Shown here piece after piece: positions 1 to 12,137 of a stretch of 64,000 nucleotides of DNA. The translations under genes were made by a program, and so were the position numbers. The first letter of the stretch is position 1. Each line of letters starts with the position of its first letter. This stretch comes from Omphalotus guepiniiformis (lineage: Eukaryota > Basidiomycota > Agaricomycetes > Agaricales > Omphalotaceae). The notes under the pieces are model-generated. The model worked only from the letters and a program-made list of their open reading frames with translations, ran no database searches and had not been told where the DNA came from. The DNA is taken from contig JAQOOI010000079.1 in NCBI GenBank assembly GCA_028554645.1, forward strand, positions 1,674,001 through 1,738,000, in the 5' to 3' direction.

Positions 1-446
1 AATCAGGGAGTGCCTTGAATAATTGAATCCTCGTAAGAACGTTTAAGGACTCACAGTGACGCTTTACAACGATAGATTCGAGGATGGACTTGAAAAGAAG
101 AGATATACCAGGCCTGCAGGAAAGATGGTGGTCGAAGGAAGATGATGGTCGCAGCAAAGAGGGCTCCTAAACTTTCTACGCAAGCGACTCAAGCCGGTCG
201 TCTGCGTTCCTCATGCTGACTAATCCGGGCCTTGGTCGGTCCGGGGAGATATGAATGTTCCTACTGACAGTCACGACCCGGTCACGACAGACTGCTCCGA
301 CTCCTGGAGGGAAGGTACATACAAGCAATCAAATTAGTCGTCGGTCGAGTGATTATGAGGATTGCGATTCATTGATTCTAACCGAATGGGCACAAAAGAA
401 GAAAGATATACAGGCGAGACAGCAGAAGGCAGGAAGTTTTGGTTAG
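1..446 (+). other. possible 3' exons of a gene entering from the left
   Basis: Several short stretches look protein-coding on the plus strand. An AG acceptor near 56 is followed by an open stretch ending with a TGA near 145, and 340-446 reads as a charged, Gln/Lys-rich segment ending in TAG. No single splice model joins them and no family is recognised. They could be the last exons of a gene that begins before the window, or chance. Confidence 0.2.
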
Positions 447-648
447 CAGAGCATATTCCGTTTGGATGGTGAAGAAGTTTTTTCAAACATAAAATGCTAG
501 CATCCCCGTGGATGTTTTTGATTTGTTATAGAATTGTTTTTATCCTTCGAAGGTGAATTTTCGAAGGTGAACGCGTCCTGGTCAAGCTGACGTAATAATC
601 ACAGTCCCAAGTCGTGCACACGGACCACGGCCTTTCATTCCTGCCTCC

Positions 649-1108
649 ATGTCAAGCCTGCAAGGCTACGTCGACAGTACGTATTTCTCCTTGCTTTCAC
701 CTTGAACGACCCTTTGAATATTCGTAATACCGTCTAGGGCGCGTCCTCCTCATTTTACAAGATGGACGAGCAATTGTGGTAAGATTGAGAAGCATAATCC
801 ATGCACCCTGTTGACCTGTCCGTTTTAGGGCGTAATGGCAGGTTTTGATCAAAAATCGAATGTTGTACTCTCGGATTCGAAGGAGAGGGTCTATAGTATT
901 GACGAAGGTGTCGAGGAGATTCCGCTGGGATTGTATTTAGTCAAAGGGGATATGATGTACGTCCTCCAATTACTCTTCTTTTGTTGCGCCGAACTTGACT
1001 CATTTTGGCGTGAATAGCATTCTGATAGGGGAGCTTGATGAAGCTATTGACCAGGCAGTGGATCTTTCCTCGATACGCGCAGAGCCATTACCACCGATCC
1101 GATATTAG
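649..1108 (+). CDS. LSM8: LSm8, U6 snRNA-associated Sm-like protein
   Basis: LSm8 is the subunit that defines the nuclear LSm2-8 ring, which binds the 3' oligo-U tail of U6 snRNA and supports U6 snRNP assembly and splicing. Four exons (649-676, 738-778, 829-956, 1018-1108) joined by GT-AG introns of 50-61 nt give 95 residues; the human protein has 96. The Sm1 motif (VLLILQDGRAIVGVMAGFDQ) and the Sm2 region (GLYLVKGDMIILIGELDE) are both present, and the C-terminus ends in the family-typical IRAEPL followed by a few residues. The 28-nt first exon carries the start codon, which fits the family length. It stands alone on the plus strand. The assignment is firm because the exons join in frame at full family length. 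Confidence 0.95.
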
Positions 1109-2224
1109 ACCAAGGCAATCCGCGAGTTACCCGTTGCGATGGCGTTCTGCACGCGCACAGAGCTGGCCATGGCTCATTAGTCCTCAGTAATCCCAAAGAA
1201 GAGGTCTTTTTGGTTCACTGTAGTTCAGCTCAGATAGATTGGATATGGCTTGGCATGGACTAAAACAAAGAGGGCGTCGAATGACACAGAGCAGGAAGAG
1301 ATATGCACACCTCGATGCTGCATGTCTCTATGGTTTTATCCTTTCATTTGGCTTGGAACCTCGTGCGGTACGCCTACCACCTTGCAAATGTATGTATGAC
1401 ACATGCAGTAAAAAAGCAGCTCGTAGCTGATTCTTGTCTTTTTCAATCGAGTTTTATTTCCCTGTCTTGTTATGGAAAGCCTGCGCATGTTCTTGTTTTG
1501 GATGGCCTTAGCGAGAGTTGGCGGCGAGGATGTGTTCTGTGCCCCTTGAACGAAGTCTTGAGTAACACGGTGCAATCAAAGCTCCTATGCAGTCGACTTG
1601 CAGCTCTGTTGAATTTAAACTTTCGGCCCGTGAAAACGAATACCCTTCCCCGGGCCCATTCCTCAATTCTACGCGGCGTATACGAATCTCGAGGCCTCGG
1701 AGGTACAGGCTATGCGTATTTACGTGCAACGGTCCTCGAAGTTCGAGCGCTTGCTTTCGCGCGTTTCTACCTGTTGTTTCCACTGGTGACGGAGACAATA
1801 ATCAGTCAACGGACCGAGAGACGGAGAACAGGTTATTTGAAACAGGTTATACTGTACTTCTCCTCATGGCTTGTTTAGCGGTCCCGACGGGGAGGAATAT
1901 TGCAATTTGCGAGTCATGATTGGATTAATTGAAGGTGTAATGGTTAGGCGCCTCTTCAGCCCTACCTCACCAGCGGCCTGGTTTTACTCGTCGCACGTCA
2001 AGTCAGAGTCGGAGCGCTTTGAGTGTGCCAACACCTATGGGATCTCAGTTTGCTGAAGCCAATCACTACTCTATCACCGTGCTTGTTCTGCGTACCGCCG
2101 CTAGAACGTTCTCTCATGTCTTTTCGCGAAGAGATATTCACTTGTACAGTCAATGTCGCTCTATCCGCCTGCGGCCATGTCAAGCGGGATGTTTCGTACT
2201 GTACTAAAAGTTTAGCGACTATAG
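1109..2224. other. no gene recognised
   Basis: Open frames of up to 191 codons occur on both strands, but they overlap each other in three frames, show no family resemblance and have no clear splice structure. I see no repeat or RNA gene here. Confidence 0.5.
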
Positions 2225-3022
2225 ATGCCGACTCCTTCAGGAAACCCAACCGAGTCCTTTGGAATAGGTTCCGCGGCGCGACAGAGACCATCAGAGGACC
2301 GCGGTTGGAATATAAACAGGTTGGAGTGCGAAGAGGTCAAGCGAACGACACTAGAGAAGGGTCGCTGGGCTCAACGCACGACGAACGTAAGTGATACAGA
2401 TTTCTTGATGACAATGTTCCTCGCTATGAATCAAAACGGTCACCATGCATGCCACGTAGGATCTCACGGACGAAATGCAAGGCCGTAGGCATCTAAGATC
2501 TTTCTTTATTTCCTGTCCTAGCTACGCTTGAGAGCTGGGGATGATCCCCTCGTTCGAATTTGCGAAAATCGCGAACGTCAGGCTGATGCTTTCTCTCACA
2601 GAGCGACCGGCACTGAGCCACAAGGGCGGACGGATGAAAGCGGGTTCTCAAATCATGGGACAAAGCCTAGCGGACCTTATAGTGAAGAAAAATATAGGCT
2701 GAAACAAGGGAACACCTGCAAGATTAGACTTCAATATCACTCGTACCAGGCCCGCACCATGTCTGCTCTTGTCTGCTCCGAAACGATTTGCATATTAATT
2801 AACATATTGATTCGTGGTTGTAGAGTGAATGGGGATTCCAAGAAAGGCCTCAGCTCTCATTTTTTGAGATATGTCGTCCACCACTCCTCGAATAACGAAA
2901 GACCCAAGCCCCCTTCGACGCCGAGATTCTCCGTTTCCTTGGTGTACAGTTGGCAATCTTTCGGCCGGGTAGTAGCGCTTTCGCCTTTGGGTGCCTCAGC
3001 GTCAGGGACGATATGGCCGTGA
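2225..3022 (+). CDS. possible two-exon hypothetical protein
   Basis: A 54-codon frame starting at ATG 2225 is polar and coding-like and stops exactly at a strong donor (GTAAGTG at 2387). An acceptor at 2520-2521 opens a second frame, in phase 0, rich in Arg, Glu, Gln and Gly, that continues without a stop to 3022. The last 165 bases overlap the 3' end of the opposite-strand MAT2B-like gene, so the true stop may come earlier after another splice. I do not recognise a family. It could be a lineage-specific gene or chance; only the good donor and acceptor raise it above noise. Confidence 0.35.
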
Positions 3023-4159
3023 GGAACGCCGAGGATTTTGGAAAAAATGAGGCACATCTCGTACTTGGTGAAAGGCTCAGCAGCGGAGTAGTGTAAGATA
3101 GGTGGGATAGCTTTGGTGTAATCTAAGAAATATCCTCATTAACATCTGGATCCAAGTGGGACTCTCAAGAGACCTAATCTGTGAGTCGGACAAGGAAGCC
3201 TGCGATGTCCACAACATTGGTGGGGTAACGGGTCGCGTAATGGTCCATCTTATACTGTTTACCTGATTGATCTTGAACAACATCAAGGAGAATGTTGACA
3301 GCGCTATCAGAATTCTTTGGAGCTGGCCCGTACCTAAGGCATTATTAGAGATCAGATTCAACCTGAAAATCAATAGATTGGGCGGCATTGTGACACACAG
3401 AACGGGAACCCGCAAGACGATGACTTCAGCAGCATCAACCGATAAGACACCTTCTTCACCGTCTCGTTTTGTCTGGCCATAGAGGTTGAGTGGGTTGGTT
3501 TTGGCCGAAGGAGTGTATGGCGGTGATGTACCATCGAAAACGTAGTCTAACACGACCAATTCAAAACTTCCCCATGGAACTCTGTGGAAGTCTTACATAC
3601 CAGTGGAGATGTAGACAAGCCTGGAGTTCAGAGATTTGCACAAGGACGCAAGGTGCGCTGGGACTTCAGCGTTCAACTAGTGAACGATCTCAGTTCAGCA
3701 GTTCTTTGCCTGTTAAGCAGTGACCATCCCACCCGTCTGGTACCTTCGGGATCCTAAAGACAGATGAAGCAAGGTAGTCGCCGTAAGAAGCCTTTGATCT
3801 GACCTTTTCCGCAACATCGGGTCGTCTCTCAGCAGCGCAATGTATCACCCCTTCCAATACGAAGTAGATTTCATGACCATTAGATGCATATATGCGCAGA
3901 TAAAGCAGGGCGTACAATCAGGCTTGAAGTCTCTGAATGCTTTATCAACTTCGTCCCTGTTTCTCAAATCCAGAGGAACGAGTCCGTCGCCAGTACGACT
4001 ATTGGACAAGGAAAGAATCTCGCAGCCGCCGGGTTTCGCCTTGAATGCTTCACGAATCGCAGAACCGAGCACACCAGAAGCTCCTATAGTATAGCTTCAG
4101 TTTGGGTACGTAGATGACCTTTCAGAGAGGTGGAACTTTCCGGTAATGATGACTTTCAT
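2857..4159 (-). CDS. NAD(P)-binding RmlD/MAT2B-like protein
   Basis: This is an atypical short-chain dehydrogenase of the RmlD group. Relatives are dTDP-4-dehydrorhamnose reductase and the regulatory beta subunit of methionine adenosyltransferase. It begins MKVIITG and continues with the glycine-rich nucleotide loop GASGVLGSAIR, then a VIHCAAERRPDVAEK segment, a 21-nt exon encoding DPEGTRR, a stretch with LVYIST followed by DYVFDGTSPPY, and the YGQTK (YxxxK) catalytic motif. Further exons run to a C-terminus ending in WWTTYLKK. All later introns are short GT-AG introns. The first exon is odd: frame continuity would need the first intron to start GAAAGT directly after ACCG, which is not a normal donor. 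The gene may use a non-canonical site, have a different first exon, or be damaged there. The family call is good; rhamnose reductase versus MAT2B role is open. Confidence 0.8.
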
Positions 4160-5726
4160 CGTTGTCGTCAATAGAGAAGCAATGGGAAGTCCTGGGGAAG
4201 TCGCGATCGTAATCGTAATCTTATCTTATCTCTGATCTCCGCGGGCACCAGATGCACAGCCACAGTCGCCTCCCTTGAACCTTATCCTTCATGTCCTTCG
4301 CACTCCTTCACTCCAGATGATGGGCTCCCTTACTTGAAGCCTCATGATATCTGCTAATGTCACTCACAAGTAAGGTCATCATAAATTTCATGGTTTAGTA
4401 CTCGGAACTGACTGCGAAAATTCTCTCAGCATAGCCAAAGCGCGTTCTTTCTGCGTAGAACAAATTTTGTCACCTGTCTATGATAGACTAGGAAATTCGA
4501 TAACCCAACCCCAAAGCTCTTGAAATGCATGACAAATGTACACGAAAAAACTAAGTTCACATACATTTTCAATGTTCGACGCCATTCATTCATTTGCGGG
4601 ATTCCGTGACATACGCGTATTTTGTATCTCCTGCAAGCATTCTGAGGAGAAGAATTGAACTGGCGCTTACAGTTCATCGATATCCATCCAATCGCCGTAT
4701 CTTCGTCCGAGGCGTGGCGCACACTTTTCCCTGCGTCAGAAGGTTTGCCTCTCACACTGCGGCCAGCTTAGCCTTCTTCCAAGTCAGGAGATCAGACATC
4801 TGGTTCTTTGTCTCCACAGAAACCGGAAAGGCAAAGTTCAGGATTGACATGAGTACGAAGGGACTTGAAGCAGGCAGTTTCCGAGTAGGTTGGGATCTCG
4901 TTATTCAGTCGCTCAATTAAACCACTCAAAATTGCTCAGGCTTTGGCTTCTTGACTTCTCCCAACTCGTCTCGTGTTGATTCTTATGGGAGTTTAAACCT
5001 CTTCGTCTGCGTATTGTCTATCTCCACTGGATGAAGGTACGCATCTGCATCTCAATCCCTATCACATGTATACTCACGGAGAAATAACTCGGTACCCCAG
5101 ACGTAGATTTTTCAGATCAAGACATCGGGATTTGGGAACATTTTTTGTGTTCTGCATCCTCCCTCGACGAATAGGGTTGGTTTCGTGCTTAATTGGCAGC
5201 CGTTAATCCTCCTCGGTGGACTCATATGCAATCTTTATGCGATCAATATACTACGGGAACGCAGGGGAACGCCCACGCTCGCGTTGTGCACCACAACCTT
5301 AGTCGTCTAATCTATCTCGGACCAATTACAACGGAGTTCCAATCCTTTCCGTCAATGAAGTTTTAATGTTCTCATATTCATGAGAATCATGGATCACGCA
5401 GGGTGGTCCGCTGATGTGTCTTCCGTGCCATCGTGTTCGATATTCAGAGTGAGGCGTACGTTCCGAGTCCGACTGATAATTGAGATGAGGACAGATTAGG
5501 ACCAAGCAATGAACAAGAACGTTGAATCGTTCTCATCCAATCTATGTCTAGCTGTCGCAAGAATATACTGTCTTTATTCTGGCCCAGGAACATACGCAGG
5601 ATACACGGACATGGAACCAGTGCAATTTTTAGTGGTTGCTCAGTGTGATATCGGCGCGGAACACTTGCCAGTGGGTCATTGCGAAACCTTGGATGCAAGT
5701 AACTCGTCTCTAACTTATCAATAATT
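4160..5726. other. no gene recognised
   Basis: This spacer holds only short open frames. On the minus strand a segment at 4388-4799 has a coding-like first and last exon but no credible middle. No repeat, RNA gene or promoter was identified. Confidence 0.45.
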
Positions 5727-5980
5727 ATGATTCCTTCCATCAGAAACTTCAAGGTCATTCACCCCGTCGCTGCCGTCCTTGCCTTCGCTATGTCGTCATC
5801 TCTGTCGAATGCGGAGCTGGGAGTCTTGATTCGCTTTCAAGCAGCATTTGTTCGCCTCTATTCGAGTGATCAAGTATGCAAGTAAGTAGGTGATTGAATA
5901 TCATTGGATCAACACTAACCACATGGGTTGTCAAGGTACCCGAGTTCATAGGCCTGCCGCCTGAAGGCCTGATCAGGTAG
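5727..5980 (+). CDS. possible small two-exon protein
   Basis: An ATG at 5727 opens a frame ending at a GTATGC donor after GATCAA. A 54-nt intron to 5935 joins in phase to a short exon reading VPEFIGLPPEGLIR and a TAG at 5978-5980, giving about 63 residues. The composition is mildly hydrophobic and coding-like, but no family is recognised. The ATG itself could lie inside an upstream intron, because GTAACT at 5699 and an AG near 5743 bracket it. It may be a gene relic. Confidence 0.22.
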
Positions 5981-6630
5981 TTCCCCCTAGTTCCCCCCTA
6001 GTATAATCCCGTAGATGCTGATAGCAAAGACGCAGCCCTGCACAGAGCTCCAACTTGCTCACTCTTGCTCACCGTGTACAAGGTTTCTGCGGTTCCTGCC
6101 GGTTTCAGGGCTTATACGGTTATGCAGAGAGCAATATATGGTCGTTAACTATGGGACCCTCATATTGTCATTGATCTCTGTTCTGGTACCTAACCTTTTA
6201 AGAGGTTGGCGACCTTCCTCATCGAGCACTTTCTTTAACACTGCACTCATTGCCCCAATGGGCCATGGCCACTGGTAGCCGCCGGCCGGTGTGACATTGC
6301 TTCAGAAGGCTGCAGATCAACGGTCACCGGTCACCAGCGAATCGTAAGTGACGGCAGACCCAGCACTCTGGATTTGGGCAGAAAAATGAGCGGGTTTCGC
6401 TTGATTTAAGCTCCGCGATCTGGATATGTCATCTTCTGTTCTTTCCGATGATATTTCACTAATATACATAGATATGATTTTGTCTGTGAAAGAATCCGAT
6501 GCGTGGAAGAAAATAACAAGGTCGGTGGTATATAGTTCTCGCCTATTATCTGTATAACGTTTTCTTTCTTAGCCTGCCTCCGTTGTCCTGTTTCGACTCC
6601 CTCGACCAACGTTAAATACCCCAATATTTC
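5981..6630. other. no gene recognised
   Basis: The upstream region of the arrestin-like gene. I see no confident coding frame, RNA gene or repeat. Confidence 0.5.
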
Positions 6631-8352
6631 ATGGTCCTTCGTCGTCGCACAGAGTCGTTGAACGGCAATGACGCTCGCCCACCTTCTAGCTTCATACCCA
6701 CGACATCACAGTATGCCCATGTTTCTAGCCATCGGTACGTTCTTTATATAGTTTGACGCGAGAAATAACTGACCGAGCTTTATCAGTTCCTTACTTATGG
6801 AAGTTAGAATAAACAGTCCGTCCGTGAAGGTTGTGGGTACAGAGAAAAAACAACTCGTACCTGTCTTTGGAGACGGCGATCAAGTCGGAGGCACCGTCAC
6901 TCTCGACTCTACGTCCGCCGCGTCAGGACGCTTGCTGTTTACCGTATGTCTCTGCATGATTGTCAGGATCTACGTCCAACTCAACGATGAAGTTCTAGAT
7001 TGAAGGTGCTTTCTTCTTCAATTCCTCCGATGTTGAGGCGGAGGGTTCCCACATCAAACCCGAACGGCGAAAACATGTATTCTATTCCTCTACATCCACC
7101 ACCCCGGTATCTCCCTCCTTAGATTCTTTCTTGAGCTTTTCGAACACGCGCTCATCCTTTCGGGACGCTTTCACGTCTACCGTGAGGCCCAGACTAAAGC
7201 GAAGACCTAGTGGTTCGAGTCTCAACGCGCCTGCGTCGCCGCCAGGGTTTAATCGTACATATCCTTTCTCTTTCGATCTTCCGCGAGGGTACCGGTCTGG
7301 AGAAGAGCTTCCTCCTACATTTACCTCAAATAGTCGTGCACCTGGCTCCTCGTGTTCCTCACGAAAGATTGGCGTCTCGTGTCCGGGGAGTTTTGGCGTG
7401 GAATATAAAGTATCTGTCACCTGGGAGCCAGCGGATGCTTCAGACTACCCGTCTTTGTGAGTGGTCACGGTTTTTTCCAATGGCCTTTTTCCAACGGTCT
7501 ATTGTTTTAGCCTTGATATTCCCATACTCTACCACCCAGACGCAGATTTTCAGTCACAAGACATTTCTCCCGCCCCAGATTCAAGTTCGTGGTTGGAAAT
7601 GCCTTTACGATCTGATAGACCAATGCCTTTTCGTTGCGCAGTAAGTGTCCTTGACCATTCTTGAGTGCGTTCCCCATATTCAATCCTTCTGTTAGATTAC
7701 TCTACCGACTACAGTCACTTTCTCGCGGACGTCCTCAATACCTTACTATGTCGTGTTCACAACTACACCTCGGTCTCCAGCACTAGCACGGGAGATAGCC
7801 ACGGATGCTACTATATCTGTCACACTCCTTCGAAAGGTCACCGTCACAGAGCAGTCAATGCTCCCCCCGACGCCACCAGAGACCCCTTCAACTGGCAGCG
7901 AAGAATCCGAAGGTGGCTCACGCGGCATATTACGGCTGAAGCGTGTCGTACCGAGTGCATGGTCACCTCGGAATTCAGACGAAACCCTTGATCGGGAGAA
8001 GCCCCTTCCCCGTTTGCCTATGCACACTGTATTTGATGAATCCTGCATGCTTCACACCAGTATCTGTATTGGCTTCCCGAAACGCCCTCGGCAACACACG
8101 GCGGGGCCAGAAAAACATCCCTCTCTAGGGGATCAAACTGCTCTTCCTGATGGGCTGCATAAATCCAAATTCACTCTCAGTAAAGACATGCTTCCGTCCA
8201 TAGACTGGTCGGGAGTAAGTGTTAAGGTATTTACTTAGAACTGTCTTGGTCCACTCCTTAGCTGACAAGTCTTTCCTTAGTACTATGTAGACATTTCTGT
8301 TCTTGTAGGGCAAGATGATGTCCGCGCTCGAATACCAATTCGAATCGTGTAA
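6631..8352 (+). CDS. arrestin-like (alpha-arrestin fold) protein
   Basis: A multi-exon protein of roughly 480 residues with the two-lobed arrestin arrangement. Exon 1 (from ATG 6631) is a polar leader. Exon 2 begins the beta-rich N-lobe (MEVRINSPSVKVV), continuing with GGTVTLDS and an IEGAFFFNSSD strand. The centre has a Ser/Pro/Arg-rich insert followed by a YPFSFDLP strand and GVEYKVSVTWE, both typical of the arrestin core. The C-lobe holds FSRTSSIPYYVVFTTTPRSP and ISVTLLRKVTV, then a Pro/Ser-rich linker and a closing strand VRARIPIRIV before TAA. Introns are about 50 nt. Fungal alpha-arrestins act as adaptors linking membrane proteins to ubiquitin ligases, but no clear PPxY motif was seen, so an endocytic adaptor role is inference. 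The start was chosen because exon 1 ends in a GTACGT donor that joins in frame. Confidence 0.8.
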
Positions 8353-8715
8353 CAGGTCAACTGGCTTTGGCATCGTTGCATTCTTCCACCTTCGTTCACC
8401 TTTCAAGTTCATATTCGTTACCTTATCATCTCATGCAAGAACTCTTACACTGCAAGTTATCATTAACTGTAATCTTTATTAGCATTGGTCGCAAAGTACT
8501 GTATATGAAGCTGGAACAAATGGCATACATACTCTTTACCTACACAAATTGACGTATATACGTTATTATCCCTTTACATGGGATTTCCTTTTTTGGTGGC
8601 AGCATGCGCGGTTGTCAGTTTACCACTGTCGAAGTACTTTCGAAACTTGCAGCAACTTGATTTGTTCTTGCTCTCGTTGGATTCACTCCTTCAACATCAA
8701 CTTTGAGTACTAGCA

Positions 8716-11700
8716 ATGCCAGACCATCCGACAGTGTCATGGCAGGCAATGCAGGGGGGTAACGTATTCTACAGGCGGCAACAGCTCTACTCATTATCTG
8801 GCAAGCTGCCCGACCTGGGCGACTATATCATTGCAGGATGTCGGTATGGCGGTCCACTGGCTATCATGAATGCCGAGTTTATTCAAATTGACGCTGTTAA
8901 TCCAGCTATCATGAGGGATAACACCAAGCTCGTGGCACTAGGCCGTTCGACGCCATCTTTCGCTAAGGCTCAGATACAAATCTACTCTTCTGCTGGCGAA
9001 GGGCTTTTGCTATTCAGTTGGATACTTTGCGGTATTCTATCAGTATCTTGTACTGACACGCTTCATAGTGGGACCAAGGCAAAATCATCAAGTCTGGATG
9101 GACTTTCAATGAGCAATTGGTCGTCTTGAACGAGGAGGGTGTATATCGCGTATATGACTTGCAAGGAGACTACCAGCAATATTCATTGGGGAGCGAGGCT
9201 TCTGAGATGGGCGTCATTGACGCGCGAATACACGACAACGGGATGGTAGCGCTGACAGGCTCTTTGTCACTACTTGAAGTCAAGGGATGGGAAGGAGCTC
9301 GTCCGATGACTCTAGCAAACCCTGGTGTGTTTTACTCATCAAGAGCTTTTACTTTGCTTATACGGAAACACTAGGGCTGTCAAACCCCCCCAATTCGTGG
9401 GCTGTAATTCCTCCCGATTTGAACATCTCGAGGCACGTCGAAGTCCTCCTTTCCGTCGAGAACACAATATACACCGTTGACACGCTAGAGAGCGTCGATC
9501 AACGTCTTTCACAAGGGCCATTTACACACATATCTCCCTCGCCAAATGGCAAATCATTGGCTCTTCTCACATTCTCGGGCGCACTTCTCGTCGTGTCTGC
9601 GGACTTTCAGCGACGAATGGCTGAATTCGATACTAAGAGCATACCCGCAGCTCAGGGAGGTGTGCAGCAAGTAGAGTGGTGTGGAAACGATGCACTGCTT
9701 GTTACCTGGGATTCGTTGGCAGTGCTGGTCGGGCCTTTCTCTGACACGCTAGAGTATTTCTACACTGGAAACACTTTTGCTATCACTGAGCCCGACGGTG
9801 CGCGAGTGTTTAGTGCAGACGTTTGTGATCTCATTCAGAAAGTCCCCGCCTCGACTCTGTCCATCTTTCGGCCAGGATCAGCATCGCCTGCTGCGATTCT
9901 CTATGATGCTTGGGAGAGCTTCTCTCAACGATCTCCGAAAGCCGACGAGAGTATCCGGAATATTCGGCCTGACTTGGCAGCCGCTGTTGACGGCTGCATT
10001 GATGCGGCGGGTCAAGAATGGGAACCGTACTGGCAACGTCGATTACTGAGCGCAGCTAAGTTGCACACGCTACAATACTATGTGTATTTCTCATATCTGT
10101 CCACAGGCAGCTAAGTTCGGGCAAGGCTTTCTGGACTTCTATAATCCAGCCGATTTCATCCACATGGGTCAGACTTTGAAGGTTCTCAACGCGGTACGAT
10201 ACTACGAGATCGGCATACCCTTGACCTACTCTGAATATTCCTACACATCCCCCACTCACCTAATATCACGCTTGACGTCACGCAATATGCATCTTCTAGC
10301 TCTACGAATATCGACTTACCTCTCGCTGAAACCAGATGTTGTGTTGAAACATTGGGCTAGCGCCAAGATCTTACGCTCACGGCCAACTGCCACTGGCGCT
10401 GGTCAGGATGTGGAATTAGGCGGTGACGAAGAGGTTTGTCGGCTCATCGTTGACAAATTCAAACAGCTCGGAGGTACGGATGTGAGCTATGCTGAAATTG
10501 CCAAACGTGCATGGGAGGTTGGGCGAACAGGATTAGCTACCAAGGTTAGTAGAATGACCTTCTTGGGTAGTTTGTTTGCTAATGCCCGTTCCAGTTACTG
10601 GACTATGAACCACGAGCGTCGGATCAGGTTCCACTTCTGTTGTCAATGAAGGAGGACCACCTTGCTTTACAGAAGGCTGTGGATAGTGGTGACACGGATC
10701 TAGGTATGCTATTGAGTTTCATCAATTGATATTTTGCTTAGTGATATCTGGCATCTAGTCTATCAAGTTCTTTTGCACCTCCATAAACATCTCACTCTGG
10801 GTTCGTTTTTCCGATTGATCGAGGATGGAGGGGACCGTCTGGCACCGGCCAGTCGATTATTGCAGGTCTATGCACGAGAGCAAGACAGGGACATGCTCAG
10901 AGACTTTTACTATTCCGATGACCGGCGGGTAGAAAGTGCTGCTCTTGCGTTGGACGAAGCAACCCGTATGACCGTCAGTGTCCAACAACTTCACGTCATG
11001 GCGAAGCAAAGATCACTGATGTTCTTCGTTAGGATCCATCTGCGCGTATCACCGCCGTGAAATCAGCTCAGAAGTTTTTCTCTGAAGATAAGGATCGTGC
11101 ATTCGAAGCCAGAGTGAGCTATTTCTCCGCTTCTCCCATGCGTCATGGTGCTCAACTGTTGCTTTGATCAGATGATGGAGGAGAGTGCTCGCTTACTAGC
11201 TCTGCAGCAACAACTGGAGGCAGAAGCAGATGGGAAGATATCTTTTTTCGGCCTGAGTGTCAACGAAACAATGCGGACATGCCTAGTGAACGGAATGCTA
11301 AAACGGGCAGATAAAATAAAATCAGACTTTAAAGTGCCCGACAAAAGGTGATCAATGATCCTCTATCAGAAGGCTAAGGCTAAATTCTCTACCTATATCA
11401 GGTTTTGGTATGTGAAACTATATGCATTGACTGAAATACGGGACTTTGAAGGATTGGACGCCTTTTCTAAATCGAAACGAAGTCCGATTGGATATGAGCC
11501 TTTCGTTCATCACCTTGTAGAGAAGGGCCATGCGAAAGAGGCCGTTGCGTATGTCGCTCGTTGCGATTCACCTAAGCGTGCAGATCTCTATGCCCTGTGC
11601 GACGAGTGGCGTATGGCAGGCAAAGAATGCAAGGATCGAGGGGATAAGAGCAAACTCGAGTACGCTCAATTCCTCGCTGAAGTCTCTCAATTAATCAAAT

Positions 11701-11793
11701 TAATCGTGTACTCTACACAGGGAACTTCGCAAAAGGTGTCCGAACTCGTTGATAGCACGCGAACTCGAGCAGATAGCATCGACGATGAAGTAA
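8716..11793 (+). CDS. VPS16: VPS16, HOPS/CORVET core subunit
   Basis: VPS16 is a class C core subunit of the HOPS and CORVET tethering complexes, which drive endosome and vacuole fusion. The N-terminal half is a beta-propeller (openings near [51 protein letters not shown]). The second half is an alpha-solenoid containing [35 protein letters not shown] and [21 protein letters not shown]. The protein is about 840 residues, as expected. The true 3' end needs two late introns: one of 52 nt after DKR near 11348, and one of about 60 nt starting GTACGC near 11660. The latter restores the family C-terminus [20 protein letters not shown] and a TAA at 11791-11793. Reading through that intron gives a false frame to about 11846. 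The plus-strand start at ATG 8716 gives the normal N-terminus. Confidence 0.95.
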
Positions 11794-12137
11794 AGCTGGT
11801 CGTGATTGCTACGGTCCTTTTTTGTGAGGGGTTTGTGCGCGCCTGAACCTTTAACCACTTGCAATGTGCAATGTACACTTCAAATGGTTACTACCCCTCA
11901 TTTTTCTACCTTGGCAGAAGTCAAAAACGTTGGAATTGATGGTAGTCTTTCTGTGTGTCGTGAGCAGACAAATAACGGTAGTCGGCCCAGTCCGAGGCGA
12001 TTAGACTACCCGGCGATTAGATGAGAATATATACTACTATAGATACTTATGTATGTACGATGATTCGGAAGCCGGGGAAGGTTCCGAACCAATGCAACGA
12101 AATCATGGCGAAAAATCCAGTTAGTCACTGGCACATA
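11794..12137. other. convergent spacer between VPS16 and the SYG1-like gene
   Basis: The 3' ends of two convergent genes meet here. It holds their terminators in general terms, but I cannot point to a specific polyadenylation signal. No gene was seen. Confidence 0.5.

Noticed and set aside
1303..1878. Open frame of 191 codons
   Set aside because: It overlaps long frames in other phases and on the other strand, has no family resemblance and no splice or promoter support.
4388..4799. Possible small minus-strand gene (start MSDLLTWKKAKLAA, end LREFSQSVPSTKP)
   Set aside because: The ends look coding, but no set of introns of normal length joins them through the middle without stops.
11687..11846. 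Extension of the VPS16 frame to a later stop
   Set aside because: It reads through a GT-AG intron. Removing that intron restores the conserved VPS16 C-terminus and an earlier stop at 11791-11793.
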